The translations under genes were made by a program, and so were the position numbers. Under the pieces are notes generated by a model that did not search any database, was not told the DNA's origin, and saw only the letters and a list, made by a program, of their open reading frames with translations. From Actinomycetota bacterium (GTDB taxonomy: Bacteria; Actinomycetota; Thermoleophilia; Solirubrobacterales; Solirubrobacteraceae), in the NCBI GenBank assembly GCA_005885515.1, contig VAWK01000050.1, positions 1-64,000 on the forward strand: a stretch of DNA of 64,000 nucleotides, in the 5' to 3' direction. Positions 21,635-29,657 of this stretch are shown here, piece after piece. Numbering within the stretch: the stretch's first letter is position 1; each line of letters starts with the position of its first letter.

Positions 21635-22369
21635 GTGACCCGCGCGGGGGTTTTCATAGCGCTGGCGGCGCTCGCCGGCGCGGCGCTCGGCCCGGGCGCT
21701 CAGCCGGACACTGCGCGGGCGTCCTCGCCGTCGGCGCGTCGCACTGGCGCCCGCCCGGCCCGGCACCTGCCAACGCGCGCTCGCACCCGGCATGGCGGGA
21801 GAGGCAGCGCGCGTCGCGCTCGTCGCGTCCTCAGCCTGCCGAGCGGCGCGGGCCTGACGCGGGCGGCGATCCTCGCCAGGGTCCTCGCGACGCCCTGCCA
21901 GGACGCTCAGCTGACGCCCGAACCCGGCAACCTGCCGCTGGTCCGCGCGGCCGTGCTGTGCCTCATCAACCGGGAGCGCGCCCAGAATGGCGAGCAGCCG
22001 CTCGGGCTCGACACACGGCTCGAGGCCGCCGCCGAAGCCCACGTCGGAGACATGATCGGCGCCGACTACTTCGAGCACATCTCGCCCAGCGGCAGCACGC
22101 CCGTCGATCGCGTGCGGGAAGCCGGCTACGTACCGAATTCCCAGGTGGGATACGCGATCGGCGAGAACCTGGCCTGGGGCACCCTCTCGCTGTCCACCCC
22201 GCAGGCGATCGTGTCGGCCTGGATGGCCTCGCCGGGACACCTCGCCAACATCCTCGAAAGCCAGTATCGCGATACGGGGATCGCGATCGAGCCGCAGGTA
22301 CCCGCGGCTCTCGCAGACGGCGCCTCCGGCGCGACCTACGCGCAGGAGTTCGGCGTCGTCACCTACTAG
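21635..22369 (+). CDS. Secreted CAP-domain (SCP/PR1) protein
   Basis: A 244-residue protein from GTG 21635. A signal peptide (FIALAALAGAALG) precedes an Arg/Ala-rich linker and a C-terminal CAP domain (residues ~105-244). The domain has LCLINRERAQNGEQPLGLD, the HVGDMIGADYFEHISPSG motif with the conserved His, GENLAWG, and the AWMASPGHLANILESQYRDTGI signature. CAP proteins are extracellular; the function of bacterial members is mostly unknown. It stands alone behind gyrA with a 171-bp gap (21464-21634) in which I see no other feature. Confidence 0.9.
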   Translation: MTRAGVFIALAALAGAALGPGAQPDTARASSPSARRTGARPARHLPTRARTRHGGRGSARRARRVLSLPSGAGLTRAAILARVLATPCQDAQLTPEPGNLPLVRAAVLCLINRERAQNGEQPLGLDTRLEAAAEAHVGDMIGADYFEHISPSGSTPVDRVREAGYVPNSQVGYAIGENLAWGTLSLSTPQAIVSAWMASPGHLANILESQYRDTGIAIEPQVPAALADGASGATYAQEFGVVTY

Positions 22370-22473
22370 CTCGCGCCCGCGCGCCCACGGGTCGCGGTGG
22401 GAGGGAGCGCGAGGACGCTGGCGGCGAGAACGGGCGCGCGGCAGACCCTACCCCGCGTCGCGCGCGTTCGCTA

Positions 22474-22490
22474 CTCTGGCCACACCAGAG
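22474..22490 (+). promoter_or_regulatory. Leader hairpin before the 14-codon ORF
   Basis: CTCTGG and CCAGAG pair perfectly around the 5-nt loop CCACA, ending one base before the ribosome-binding site AAAGGAGGTGG at 22491-22501. A hairpin this close would hold the Shine-Dalgarno sequence exposed at its 3' edge. Confidence 0.5.
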
Positions 22491-22509
22491 AAAGGAGGTG
22501 GTCCTAACG

Positions 22510-22554
22510 TTGAGTGACAGTTCTTGCGGGACCCTGGAGGTGACCGGCCGCTAG
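22510..22554 (+). CDS. 14-residue leader-type peptide with an unusually strong ribosome site
   Basis: TTG at 22510 opens 14 codons (LSDSSCGTLEVTGR) ending in TAG at 22552. The upstream AAAGGAGGTGGTC (22491-22503) is a near-perfect, extended Shine-Dalgarno match, much stronger than those of the neighbouring full-size genes. The stop codon sits in a hairpin: CCGGCC (22544-22549), loop GCTA, GGCCGG (22554-22559). No protein-coding gene follows on this strand before the convergent HNH gene. I do not recognise the peptide with certainty. It could be a regulatory leader or a very small functional protein. Confidence 0.5.
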   Translation: MSDSSCGTLEVTGR

Positions 22555-22597
22555 GCCGGCAGGCTGGACCGCTTGGCGGAATCCAACCCGGGACACC

Positions 22598-22648
22598 CCG
22601 AGACTGCGCCGGACCTGGTCCCCCCGGCTGTCGCACCTGCTGTCTCGG
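22598..22648 (+). ncRNA. Candidate structured RNA element
   Basis: CCGAGAC (22598-22604) pairs perfectly with GTCTCGG (22642-22648). Inside, TGC/GCA and GCCGG/CCGGC pair to give a nested stem with a C-rich loop (ACCTGGTCCCC), with bulges TGTC and CCTGCT on the 3' side. A further hairpin, GGGGGCG with CGCCCCC (22673-22696, 10-nt loop), follows. The region 22370-22763 holds no convincing large ORF. It may be a small RNA or the structured tail of the leader transcript, recalling C-rich-loop RNAs of actinobacteria, but no family can be assigned by eye. Confidence 0.4.
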
Positions 22649-22763
22649 TCTTCCAGTCACGGCTGTACCGCGGGGGGCGTATGTCGATGCGCCCCCTGCG
22701 CGTTGACGCTCTCGCGCGGGCCTGCTCGCGCCAGCGATTAGGGTCAGGCGCTGGCGGTCAGGC

Positions 22764-23270
22764 TCAGGCGGCCTGGGGCAGGTACTGAAGCCAGGCTGAA
22801 GGGATAGTGGGGCTTGCGACCGCGATAAAGATCTCCGCGCGCGGGGTCCGCGGCGCGCGGCGGGGATGCATGCCGGCCTGACGGGGCAGGCGGTCGCCCT
22901 TGCGCCGGTTGCAGGGGGCGCACGAGGCGACGATGTTCTCCCAGCTGGATTCCCCGCCTTTGGAGCGCGGGATCACATGATCGACGGTCAGGTTGGAGCG
23001 CGATCCGCAGTACTGGCACGTCCAGCTGTCGCGAGCGAACACCGCGCGGCGGGTGATCTTGCGCCGGTGAGCGTCGCGCGGCACCTTGACGTAGGTGATC
23101 AGCCGGATCACCACCGGCCGCGCCAGGGTGGTGTTCTCGGAGTGCAGCTGCAGGCGCCCGCGCTCGATCACCTCGGCCTTCTCCTTCAGCAGCAGCACCA
23201 CCGCGCGTCGCACGGTGCAGACGTTGATCGGCTCGTACGTCGCGTTCAGGACGAGCACCCGACCACCCAT
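22764..23270 (-). CDS. HNH endonuclease family protein
   Basis: The core begins MGGRVLVLNATYEPINVCTV, the usual start of this actinobacterial HNH family; the frame extends 31 codons further up to 23363 without similarity. A central RRKITRRAVFARDSWTCQYC leads into the HNH fold: zinc pair CQYC, catalytic LTVDHVIPRSKGG, and the second pair CAPCNRRKG. The C-terminus ends WLQYLPQAA. It may nick or cut DNA, but the biological role is unknown; these genes are widespread as single chromosomal copies. It is convergent with the leader ORF/RNA element at 22510-22700. Confidence 0.88.
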   Translation of the reverse strand: MGGRVLVLNATYEPINVCTVRRAVVLLLKEKAEVIERGRLQLHSENTTLARPVVIRLITYVKVPRDAHRRKITRRAVFARDSWTCQYCGSRSNLTVDHVIPRSKGGESSWENIVASCAPCNRRKGDRLPRQAGMHPRRAPRTPRAEIFIAVASPTIPSAWLQYLPQAA

Positions 23271-23406
23271 CGCCGTCGTGGGCGATGAGGCTTCAGGTCC
23301 GTGGCGCGGGTGCCCAGTAGGCGTCACGGACCCCACCGGCGCGGGTGGGACTCTGCTTTCCATCTCAGCGCCGGAGTCTAGCGGGGCGCTGCCATTTCCC
23401 GGTCAA

Positions 23407-24321
23407 TCAAGGGGCCCGCCACGCCGCCGGCGCGCCGCCGTCCGCGTCGCGTGCGGGCAGGTAGGAGCCGAGCACCCTCACCTCCTCGCACAGCGCGCGC
23501 AGTCCGGCGATCGCCTCGGCGACTGGGCGCTCGTGCGCGTTGCCGCTGAGGTCGGCGAAGAACATGTAGCTGCCAAGGCGCCGGCGGCGCGGCCGAGACT
23601 CGATCTTCGTCAGGTTGATGTCGCGGCGGGCGAACTCGTCCAGGCAGCGCACCAGCCAGCCAGGGCGCTCGGCGCCGGGCCCCCAGAACACCAGCGAGGT
23701 CTTCCAGTCCCACGCGACCGCCGCGTTCAGCGGCGGCGCGACCTCGTCGTGCGCGCGCGCCAGCCACACAAACCGGGTTTCGTTGTCCTCGCTGTCCTGC
23801 ACGCCCTCGCGGATGACCGTGCCCCGATAGATGTCTGCCGCCAGCAGCGTCCCCAGCGCCGCCTGCCCCCGCCGCGCCTGGCTCGTGACCGTGCGTACGG
23901 CCTCGGCGGTCGATGCGGCGGGGAGGATGCGGGCGTGCGCCAGCTCGTGGCGCAGGAAGCGCTCGCACTGCCCGGGAACCTGCGGGTGCGACAGCACCGT
24001 GTCGATCTCGCCCAGCTCGACGGGCGCCGAGGCGATCAGCGAGTGCCTTACCCTGAGCAGCGCCTCGGCCACGATCTGCAGCTGGTCGGCCTCCTCGGCG
24101 AGCAGATCGAGCGTGACGCTGACCGACCCGTCGAGCGAGTTCTCGATCGGCACGATCGCCCACTCCAGCTCGCCTGCGCGCAGCTGCATGACGACCTCGT
24201 AGATGCTCGTCAGCGGCACCGGCTGGACGGCACCGGGGATGGCGCTGGCCAGCAGCGCCTCCTCGCTGAAGGTCCCCTCAGGGCCCAGATAGCCGGCACG
24301 CGGCCGTGCGGTTGATGCCAT
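23407..24321 (-). CDS. pheA: Prephenate dehydratase
   Basis: A 304-residue monofunctional prephenate dehydratase (phenylalanine biosynthesis, prephenate to phenylpyruvate). It starts at ATG 24321 (ASTARPRAGYLGPEGTFSEEAL). The catalytic domain shows PIENSLDGSVSVTLDLL, VLSHPQVPGQCERFL and the TRFVWLA motif with the conserved Thr-Arg. The C-terminal ACT domain (WKTSLVFWGP, RDINLTKIESRPRRRRLGSYMFF) is the phenylalanine-sensing module, so feedback inhibition is expected. The DUF4446 gene ends one base upstream. Confidence 0.95.
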   Translation of the reverse strand: MASTARPRAGYLGPEGTFSEEALLASAIPGAVQPVPLTSIYEVVMQLRAGELEWAIVPIENSLDGSVSVTLDLLAEEADQLQIVAEALLRVRHSLIASAPVELGEIDTVLSHPQVPGQCERFLRHELAHARILPAASTAEAVRTVTSQARRGQAALGTLLAADIYRGTVIREGVQDSEDNETRFVWLARAHDEVAPPLNAAVAWDWKTSLVFWGPGAERPGWLVRCLDEFARRDINLTKIESRPRRRRLGSYMFFADLSGNAHERPVAEAIAGLRALCEEVRVLGSYLPARDADGGAPAAWRAP

Positions 24322-24322
24322 C

Positions 24323-24859
24323 TCAGGCGGGATGCTCGGCTGCCGTACCGGGTCCCTCGGCTGAGGACAGCGCGATGCGGACGGCCTCGAGCTCCTCGGG
24401 AGACAGCTCCAGTTCGCCCTGGCCGCCGTTGACGGCCTTGGCGTACACGCGCGCCTGATCGCGGTGATGGATGCACGACAGCACGATCCCCGAGCGCTGG
24501 TCGTCCAGCAACGCGATCGATACCGACTGCTTGCCGGAGAGCTCGTTGTAGGCGTCATAGCGCACCAGCGCGCGGTGCGCGAACGTTCCGCGCAGCGCAG
24601 CCTCGGCGCCGCCGAGGCGCGCGTCCAGGCGCATCGCCACCTCGTCCACGTACGCGCGCAGGGCTTCGAACGCGTCGTGCACGTCCGCCGCGTGCGCCAC
24701 CAGGTCGCGCTCGCCGTGCTCGCCGAGCACCACGCGCTGCCTGCGCTGCAGCCGGCGCGTCTTCAGCAACAGTCCCACGCACGCCAGCAGCGCCAGCAGA
24801 GCGACGCCGGCGGCGGCGATCGCGATGATGCCGCGCGTGTCCGTGAGCGTGGTGGCCAT
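24323..24859 (-). CDS. DUF4446 membrane protein
   Basis: About 178 residues from ATG 24859 (GTG at 24865 is an alternative). One N-terminal membrane helix (IIAIAAAGVALLALLACVGLLL) is followed by a basic/coiled region (KTRRLQRRQRVVL) and the DUF4446 core ALVRYDAYNELSGKQSVSIALLDDQRSGIVLSCIHHRDQARVYAKAV. Function unknown; the family is typical of Gram-positive bacteria. The stop is 1 nt from the pheA start, so the two are an operon. Confidence 0.85.
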   Translation of the reverse strand: MATTLTDTRGIIAIAAAGVALLALLACVGLLLKTRRLQRRQRVVLGEHGERDLVAHAADVHDAFEALRAYVDEVAMRLDARLGGAEAALRGTFAHRALVRYDAYNELSGKQSVSIALLDDQRSGIVLSCIHHRDQARVYAKAVNGGQGELELSPEELEAVRIALSSAEGPGTAAEHPA

Positions 24860-24967
24860 CGCCACAAGTTAGCCGCTCGCCGTGGCGCGACGTTCGCTAG
24901 TCGCGCCTGCCGGCACGCGGCGCGCCCCACCGTCCGCGCCGGGCGAGCCAGACGCCGCGCGGGCGGC

Positions 24968-26110
24968 CTATTTTTCGAAGATCGCCAGGAACACGGCCTT
25001 GTTGTTTTCCAGGTCGTTCTCGCCCGGCACCCCCTCGACGAACACTTCTACCTTGGCTGCCACGCCGAGCGGCACTCCGATCACTGGAATGTCGACGCTC
25101 ACCGTTTTGCCCGGTTCGGACTTTTCGATCACGTGCGACGCCTTGAACTGCTTGCCGCTGGCCGTGACGGTCACGTCCGCCTTGACGTTTGTCTCGTTGA
25201 ATTCGCCCGAGTTTTCGACCGTCGCCGTGAACGTCGGGTTGCCGCCGCCTTTGATGTGGTTGAGGGTCGGTTCGGGTTCCAGCTTGTTGGTGGCCACGCT
25301 CACGCCCGTCAGCGCGCTGCCGTGATTGCCGGGCTGCACCGGGGTGCTCGAGGAGCTGCTCGACCGGCCCGAGATGCGCGCCTGCACGGTGTTTGGGTCC
25401 AGCCAGCCGACGTTGGGGAGCGCGCGCGATTGGGACGTGCTGAGCCCGTGCACGCCCGCGGAGCTGAGCGCCTGCTGGATCAGGGGCGCGACCCGCTGCG
25501 AGTAGATGACATCGGACGCGAGAAATATCTCTATGTCGCCCGCGATCTGCGTGATCGCCTGCTTGCCCTGCCCGCCCAGCGCGGTCGGAACCAGGGCCGC
25601 GATCTTCGTCAGCGCTTCCGAGCGCATGTCCAGCGCCAGCAGCAGGTTGCGCTGCGCTCCCGCCATCTCCGCGGGCACGCTCAGGTTCTTTGCGCGCGTG
25701 GCCAGCGTTTGCGCCTGGATGCGCAGCTGATCGATCTGGACCTCGACGTTGAGCGCGGACTTGCCGCCCGCGCCGGTCAGCGCCGAGAACAGCGGGCCGG
25801 CGACGCTAGCGTCGGATTCGTGCGCGATCTGCCCGACGCTGCGGTTGTAGTTCTTCAGCGCCTGCTTTTTTTCGCTGTTCAGGCAGCCGTTGATGATCAG
25901 GATGATCACGATCAGCAGCACCACCCCGATCCCAGCCGCCACGCGGCGGCGCACCGTCACGGTGTGCTGGTCCAGCGCCAGGGCGCCGTGCGCAGGGCGC
26001 CGCGGGCGCGGACGATCGGGCGTCACGGTGCCATCTGCGCCCGGTCGCGGCCGGGCTGCTGTGCTTGACGGCCGAGGGTCTGTCTCCTCGCCATCGTCGA
26101 AAAACGACAA
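24968..26110 (-). CDS. Membrane-anchored protein with C-terminal CARDB-like domain
   Basis: A 380-residue protein. The start is TTG 26110, fixed by AAGGAG six nucleotides upstream; the frame continues to 26173 without support. An Arg/Pro-rich cytoplasmic N-terminus precedes a single membrane helix (GIGVVLLIVIILIINGCLN, ~65-85). An extracytoplasmic helical segment follows (~85-250), then a Ser linker and an Ig-like CARDB-type domain (TFTATVENSGEFNETNVKADVTVT, GKTVSVDIPVIGVPLG, ~275-380). It ends in FEK. Function unknown. It is divergent from the Ser/Thr kinase at 26266 with a 155-bp shared promoter region. Confidence 0.75.
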   Translation of the reverse strand: MSFFDDGEETDPRPSSTAARPRPGADGTVTPDRPRPRRPAHGALALDQHTVTVRRRVAAGIGVVLLIVIILIINGCLNSEKKQALKNYNRSVGQIAHESDASVAGPLFSALTGAGGKSALNVEVQIDQLRIQAQTLATRAKNLSVPAEMAGAQRNLLLALDMRSEALTKIAALVPTALGGQGKQAITQIAGDIEIFLASDVIYSQRVAPLIQQALSSAGVHGLSTSQSRALPNVGWLDPNTVQARISGRSSSSSSTPVQPGNHGSALTGVSVATNKLEPEPTLNHIKGGGNPTFTATVENSGEFNETNVKADVTVTASGKQFKASHVIEKSEPGKTVSVDIPVIGVPLGVAAKVEVFVEGVPGENDLENNKAVFLAIFEK

Positions 26111-26146
26111 ATGCTGCTCCTTGCAGGGATTCCGAAGGCAGTCAGT

Positions 26147-26170
26147 ATGACTACCGGCATGACTGCCGGC
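26147..26170. repeat. 12-bp imperfect tandem repeat in a divergent promoter gap
   Basis: ATGACTACCGGC is followed directly by ATGACTGCCGGC, one mismatch apart. It lies in the 155-bp gap 26111-26265 between the CARDB-like gene and the kinase operon and could be a regulator site. No clear promoter hexamers are seen. Confidence 0.5.
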
Positions 26171-26265
26171 CACCCCGGTGACGAGCCTGCAAGTTCAGCG
26201 TCAGCGTCTGCCTCCCTGCGATCGCAGGCAGGGTCTGCGCCTGCGGATGGCGAAAAACGTACCCG

Positions 26266-28287
26266 GTGCACTCCACGCACACCCTCGTCCACACCCCAGG
26301 GACGGCCGGGCGGGCGGACCTGGTCGAGTCGCCTCGGCTGCGCGCGCCGGTCGCTCGCGGCGCGAGCCCTATCGCGCGCGGGGGCGAGCGCGCCGATGCA
26401 ACAGGCCTCGACGCCCAGTCGCAGGCTCGCGGCGGTCCCGGTGAGCTGGTGCTGGGCCGCTATAGCCTGTGCGAGCGCCTGGGTGCGGGCGGCTTCGGCG
26501 TCGTTTGGCGTGCCCGTGACGAGCTCCTGGGTCGCGAAGTTGCGCTCAAGCGCATCTCGCTGCCCGACGGCGACAGCGAGCGGGCAAGCCGCGAGGCGCT
26601 CGCCGCGGCGCGTCTGGCGCATCCGGCGATCGTGGCGCTGTACGAGGCGTGCGCGGCGAGCGATGCCTTCTATCTGGTATCCGAGCTGGTGCGCGGGGAG
26701 ACCCTCGCGGGGCTGATCGCGACGCGGGCGCTCGACGACGAGCGCGTGCTGGGAATCGGCATCGCGCTCGCCGATGCGCTCGCCCATGCGCACGCGCGGG
26801 GCGTGATCCACCGCGACGTCAAGCCGCAGAACGTGCTCGTGCCGTCCGACTCGCAGGCTGTCGCGCCGGCGCCACGCGGCTTGCCGGCGGTGGCGAAGCT
26901 CACCGACTTCGGTGGCGCCAGCCTCGCGGGCGATGATGTGCTGACGCGCACCGGCGACGTGCTCGGCACGCTCGCCTACATGGCCCCCGAGCAGAGCGAC
27001 GGCGGCGAGGTCGGCGAGGCGGCCGACCTGTACTCGCTGGCGCTGATCCTGTACGAGGCGTTCTCCGGCGTCAATCCGGTGCGCGGTCCGACAGCCGCGG
27101 CCACCGCGCGGCGCATCGGACGTCCGCTCGAGCCGCTCGCGCGCTCGCGGGGCGACCTGCCGGCCCCGCTCACGTGCGCCCTCGATCGAGCGCTGGCTGC
27201 GCGCCCCGCTGATCGCGGCACGCTCGAGCAGCTGCGCGCGGCCCTCGCGCAGGCGCTCGCGCTGGGCGCCGAGGGCGGCCCCGCGCGGGGGCGACCGCTT
27301 GCTCGCGTGCGCCTCGCCGCAGAACGTACGCGGGCAGGCCGGCCGCGCGCCGAGGTGAGCACGTGGGCCGCGGCGCCGGCGAGCGCGGAGGGATGGGAGG
27401 CCGCCCCCGCGCTGCGCGCCTGGCAGGCGCCCCTCTCCCAGCAGACGGCCCCACGCGCCTCCCCGGCCCGCGCGCGGGCCACGTCGCGCCCGCGGCACGA
27501 GCCCCGACCGGCGTACGAGCCACGGCCGCCGCAGGAGCGCCGCCCCGCTGCGTCCGGTCCTGCGCGCGCCGAAGCCTCCGGCGGCCGCCGCACGCACGCG
27601 GCGCTGGCGCGCGCGCTGTGGATCGGGTGTGCGGTCGCGACCATGGCGTGGGAGGCATGGAGCGGACGCGTGGGGGTGGCGCTGCTGATGCTTGCGGCGA
27701 TCGCGCCCCTGGTTGCGCTGTCATCGCCGCGGCGATCGGACACCGAGCAACAGAGCGCGACGATCGCCGGCCGCAACCTGCTGGCAGGAGCGCTGGCGCC
27801 GATCCTCGGGCTGGCGAGCCTCGCGGGCGCGTTCCCGGCGATCGCCGGCCAGGCCTCGCGCTGGCGCACGCGCGCCGCCCTGGGCGCCCTGGGCTACTGG
27901 TGGCTCACGCTCGGCGAGCCTCTGCTGGCCCGGAGACTGTGGCTTGGCCCGGCGCCGGGAACGCCGCCGCGGGCGGCGTGGGAGGGATCCGTGAGTAGCG
28001 CAGCGGTACACGTGCTGGGCCCGGTGCTGAGCTTCGGCGTGCTGTTCGGGGCTGCGCTGTGGGGCGCGGCCGCGGTCTGCCTGCCGTGGATGGTGCGGGG
28101 GCGCAGAGCGGCGTTCGACGTGGTGGCGGTCACCGTTTGGTCGGCGGCGCTGGCCGCCGCCGCGCCGCTGGTCGACCACGGCCTCTCCGCCACCGCCGCG
28201 CACGGGAGCCCGCGCGGAGCCGTGCTGGGGGCGGTGATCGGCGGGGTGTTGGCCGTCGCCGCGCGCGCTCTGCGCGGTCCGGTCTGA
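26266..28287 (+). CDS. Ser/Thr protein kinase with multi-helix membrane C-terminus
   Basis: A 673-residue Hanks-type kinase from GTG 26266. The domain (~65-330) has the Gly loop LGAGGFGVVWRA, VALKRI with the ATP-binding Lys, catalytic HRDVKPQNVL, DFGGAS and the MAPEQ motif. A long Arg/Pro/Ala-rich linker (~340-445, with repeated PRPAYEPRPP-type segments) leads to a membrane region of several hydrophobic helices (ALWIGCAVATMAWEAW, VALLMLAAIAPLVAL, LLAGALAPILGLASLAGAF, VLSFGVLFGAALWGAAAVCL and two more). This differs from PknB/PknA, which have one helix. It opens the operon with fhaA, fhaB, pstP, pbpA, pknB and ddl, so it probably feeds the same cell-wall signalling pathway. Confidence 0.88.
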   Translation: MHSTHTLVHTPGTAGRADLVESPRLRAPVARGASPIARGGERADATGLDAQSQARGGPGELVLGRYSLCERLGAGGFGVVWRARDELLGREVALKRISLPDGDSERASREALAAARLAHPAIVALYEACAASDAFYLVSELVRGETLAGLIATRALDDERVLGIGIALADALAHAHARGVIHRDVKPQNVLVPSDSQAVAPAPRGLPAVAKLTDFGGASLAGDDVLTRTGDVLGTLAYMAPEQSDGGEVGEAADLYSLALILYEAFSGVNPVRGPTAAATARRIGRPLEPLARSRGDLPAPLTCALDRALAARPADRGTLEQLRAALAQALALGAEGGPARGRPLARVRLAAERTRAGRPRAEVSTWAAAPASAEGWEAAPALRAWQAPLSQQTAPRASPARARATSRPRHEPRPAYEPRPPQERRPAASGPARAEASGGRRTHAALARALWIGCAVATMAWEAWSGRVGVALLMLAAIAPLVALSSPRRSDTEQQSATIAGRNLLAGALAPILGLASLAGAFPAIAGQASRWRTRAALGALGYWWLTLGEPLLARRLWLGPAPGTPPRAAWEGSVSSAAVHVLGPVLSFGVLFGAALWGAAAVCLPWMVRGRRAAFDVVAVTVWSAALAAAAPLVDHGLSATAAHGSPRGAVLGAVIGGVLAVAARALRGPV

Positions 28288-28329
28288 CGTAGCATGGCTC
28301 ACGGTCCAGCTGTCAGGGGCCCGTCCGCG

Positions 28330-29151
28330 ATGAATGTGCTGAAGAGCGTCGAGACCACGATCGCCAACCTCCTGGAGGGCGCCTTCGGACGGATCTTCCG
28401 CTCCGAGGTGCGCCCGGTGGAGCTGGCGCGCAAGCTCGCGCGCGAGATGGACGAGCACCGCACCGAGTCGCTGTCGCGCGTGTACGCGCCAAATGAGTTC
28501 TCGGTATGGCTCTCGCCGCGCGACCGCACGCGGTACGAGGGAGTGGAGCACGAGGTGATCGACGAGCTGTGCGCGTACCTGCTCGAGCACGCCCGCCGCG
28601 AGGGCTTGATCCTGGCCTCGCCACCCCACATCGCCTTTCACACCGACGAGCGCCTGACGCTGGGCGAATTCGGCATTCAGGCACAGCTCGTGCGCCACGA
28701 CGAGCAACGCGAGCGCCCGCCGGCGGGTGTGCGCGGCGCGGGGGCCGCACCGGCGGCCGGCGCCGCACCGGCGCGCGCGGCGTCACCGGAGGGCGCGGGT
28801 GAAACGATGATCTACAGCGCCTCCGCGCGCCTGCGTGGGCCGATCGAGGAGGCCCAGGAGCGCCGCCCGGTGCCGCGCGCGATGCTGGCGCTGGGAGCGC
28901 GGCGCCTGCTGCTGCCGCCCGCGGGCGGCACGGTCGGGCGCAGTCGAGACTGCGACATCGTGCTCGATGACGCCGGCGTCTCCCGCCGGCATGCCGAGAT
29001 CCGTCCCGCGGCAGGCGGCTGGACGATCGCCGACCTCGGCTCCACCAACGGCGTGCTGCTCAACGGCCGGGCGCTGGGCAGCCGGCACGCCCTGCGGCCC
29101 GGCGACCGCATCGAGCTCGGCTCCACGGAGATCATCTTCGAACTTCGATGA
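28330..29151 (+). CDS. fhaA: FhaA-like protein (DUF3662 + FHA)
   Basis: 273 residues from ATG 28330 (MNVLKSVETTIANLLEGAFG, the family start; the frame is open 12 codons higher). Residues 1-120 are the DUF3662 domain (FRSEVRPVELARKLAREMDEHR, YAPNEFSVWLSPRDR). An Ala/Pro-rich linker precedes a C-terminal FHA domain (GGTVGRSRDCDIVLDDAGVS, RRHAEIRP, DLGSTNGVLLNG) that binds phosphothreonine. In mycobacteria FhaA reads PknB phosphorylation and restrains peptidoglycan synthesis. The stop overlaps the fhaB start (ATGA). Confidence 0.92.
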   Translation: MNVLKSVETTIANLLEGAFGRIFRSEVRPVELARKLAREMDEHRTESLSRVYAPNEFSVWLSPRDRTRYEGVEHEVIDELCAYLLEHARREGLILASPPHIAFHTDERLTLGEFGIQAQLVRHDEQRERPPAGVRGAGAAPAAGAAPARAASPEGAGETMIYSASARLRGPIEEAQERRPVPRAMLALGARRLLLPPAGGTVGRSRDCDIVLDDAGVSRRHAEIRPAAGGWTIADLGSTNGVLLNGRALGSRHALRPGDRIELGSTEIIFELR

Positions 29152-29657
29152 CAACCCTGGCGCCCGTGTCGGTTGCGTTGAAGTTTGGCTTCTTGGCGGT
29201 CATGTATCTGTTCGCGCTGTGGGTCGCGCGCAGCGCGCGCAAGGACCTGCGCGGGCGCGGCGAGGCCGCGCGCGAGCAGCCGCCGCAAGCAGGCGCGATG
29301 CCCCCCGACGCCACCGGCATGTACTCGGCCTCGGCGCTCGGCCCGATCGACCTCGCGCGCCGCGCCCCGCGGCTGGTGGTCGAGCGCGCGCCGGGGCACG
29401 AGCCGGGCATGATCTATGACCTCGACGCGGATCTCGTGCTCGGGCGCGGCGATCGTGCCGAGATCAGGCTCGAGGACCCATTCGCCTCGGCGCGCCACGC
29501 GCGCGTGTACGAGCAGGGAAACATCGTGGTGATCGAGGACCTCGGCTCGACCAACGGCACCTACCTCAACGAGGAGCTGCTGGAGACCGCCCGTCCGCTG
29601 CACCCAGGCGACCGCGTGCGCATCGGCGACAGCGAATTCGCGTTTGAGGTGGACTGA
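29148..29657 (+). CDS. fhaB: FhaB-like protein (membrane helix + FHA)
   Basis: 169 residues. An N-terminal membrane helix (LKFGFLAVMYLFALWVA) anchors a cytoplasmic linker containing the region GMYSASALG and a C-terminal FHA domain (VLGRGDRAEIRLEDPFASARHARVY, DLGSTNGTYLNEELL). In mycobacteria the homologue FhaB/FipA is a PknB-pathway adaptor in division. The ATG overlaps the fhaA stop; the stop (TGA at 29655-29657) abuts the pstP ATG at 29657. Confidence 0.92.
   Translation: MTTLAPVSVALKFGFLAVMYLFALWVARSARKDLRGRGEAAREQPPQAGAMPPDATGMYSASALGPIDLARRAPRLVVERAPGHEPGMIYDLDADLVLGRGDRAEIRLEDPFASARHARVYEQGNIVVIEDLGSTNGTYLNEELLETARPLHPGDRVRIGDSEFAFEVD

Noticed and set aside
22573..22788. 71-residue ORF overlapping the candidate RNA element
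   Set aside because: It lacks a ribosome site and any recognisable protein pattern, and the base-paired structure explains the sequence better.
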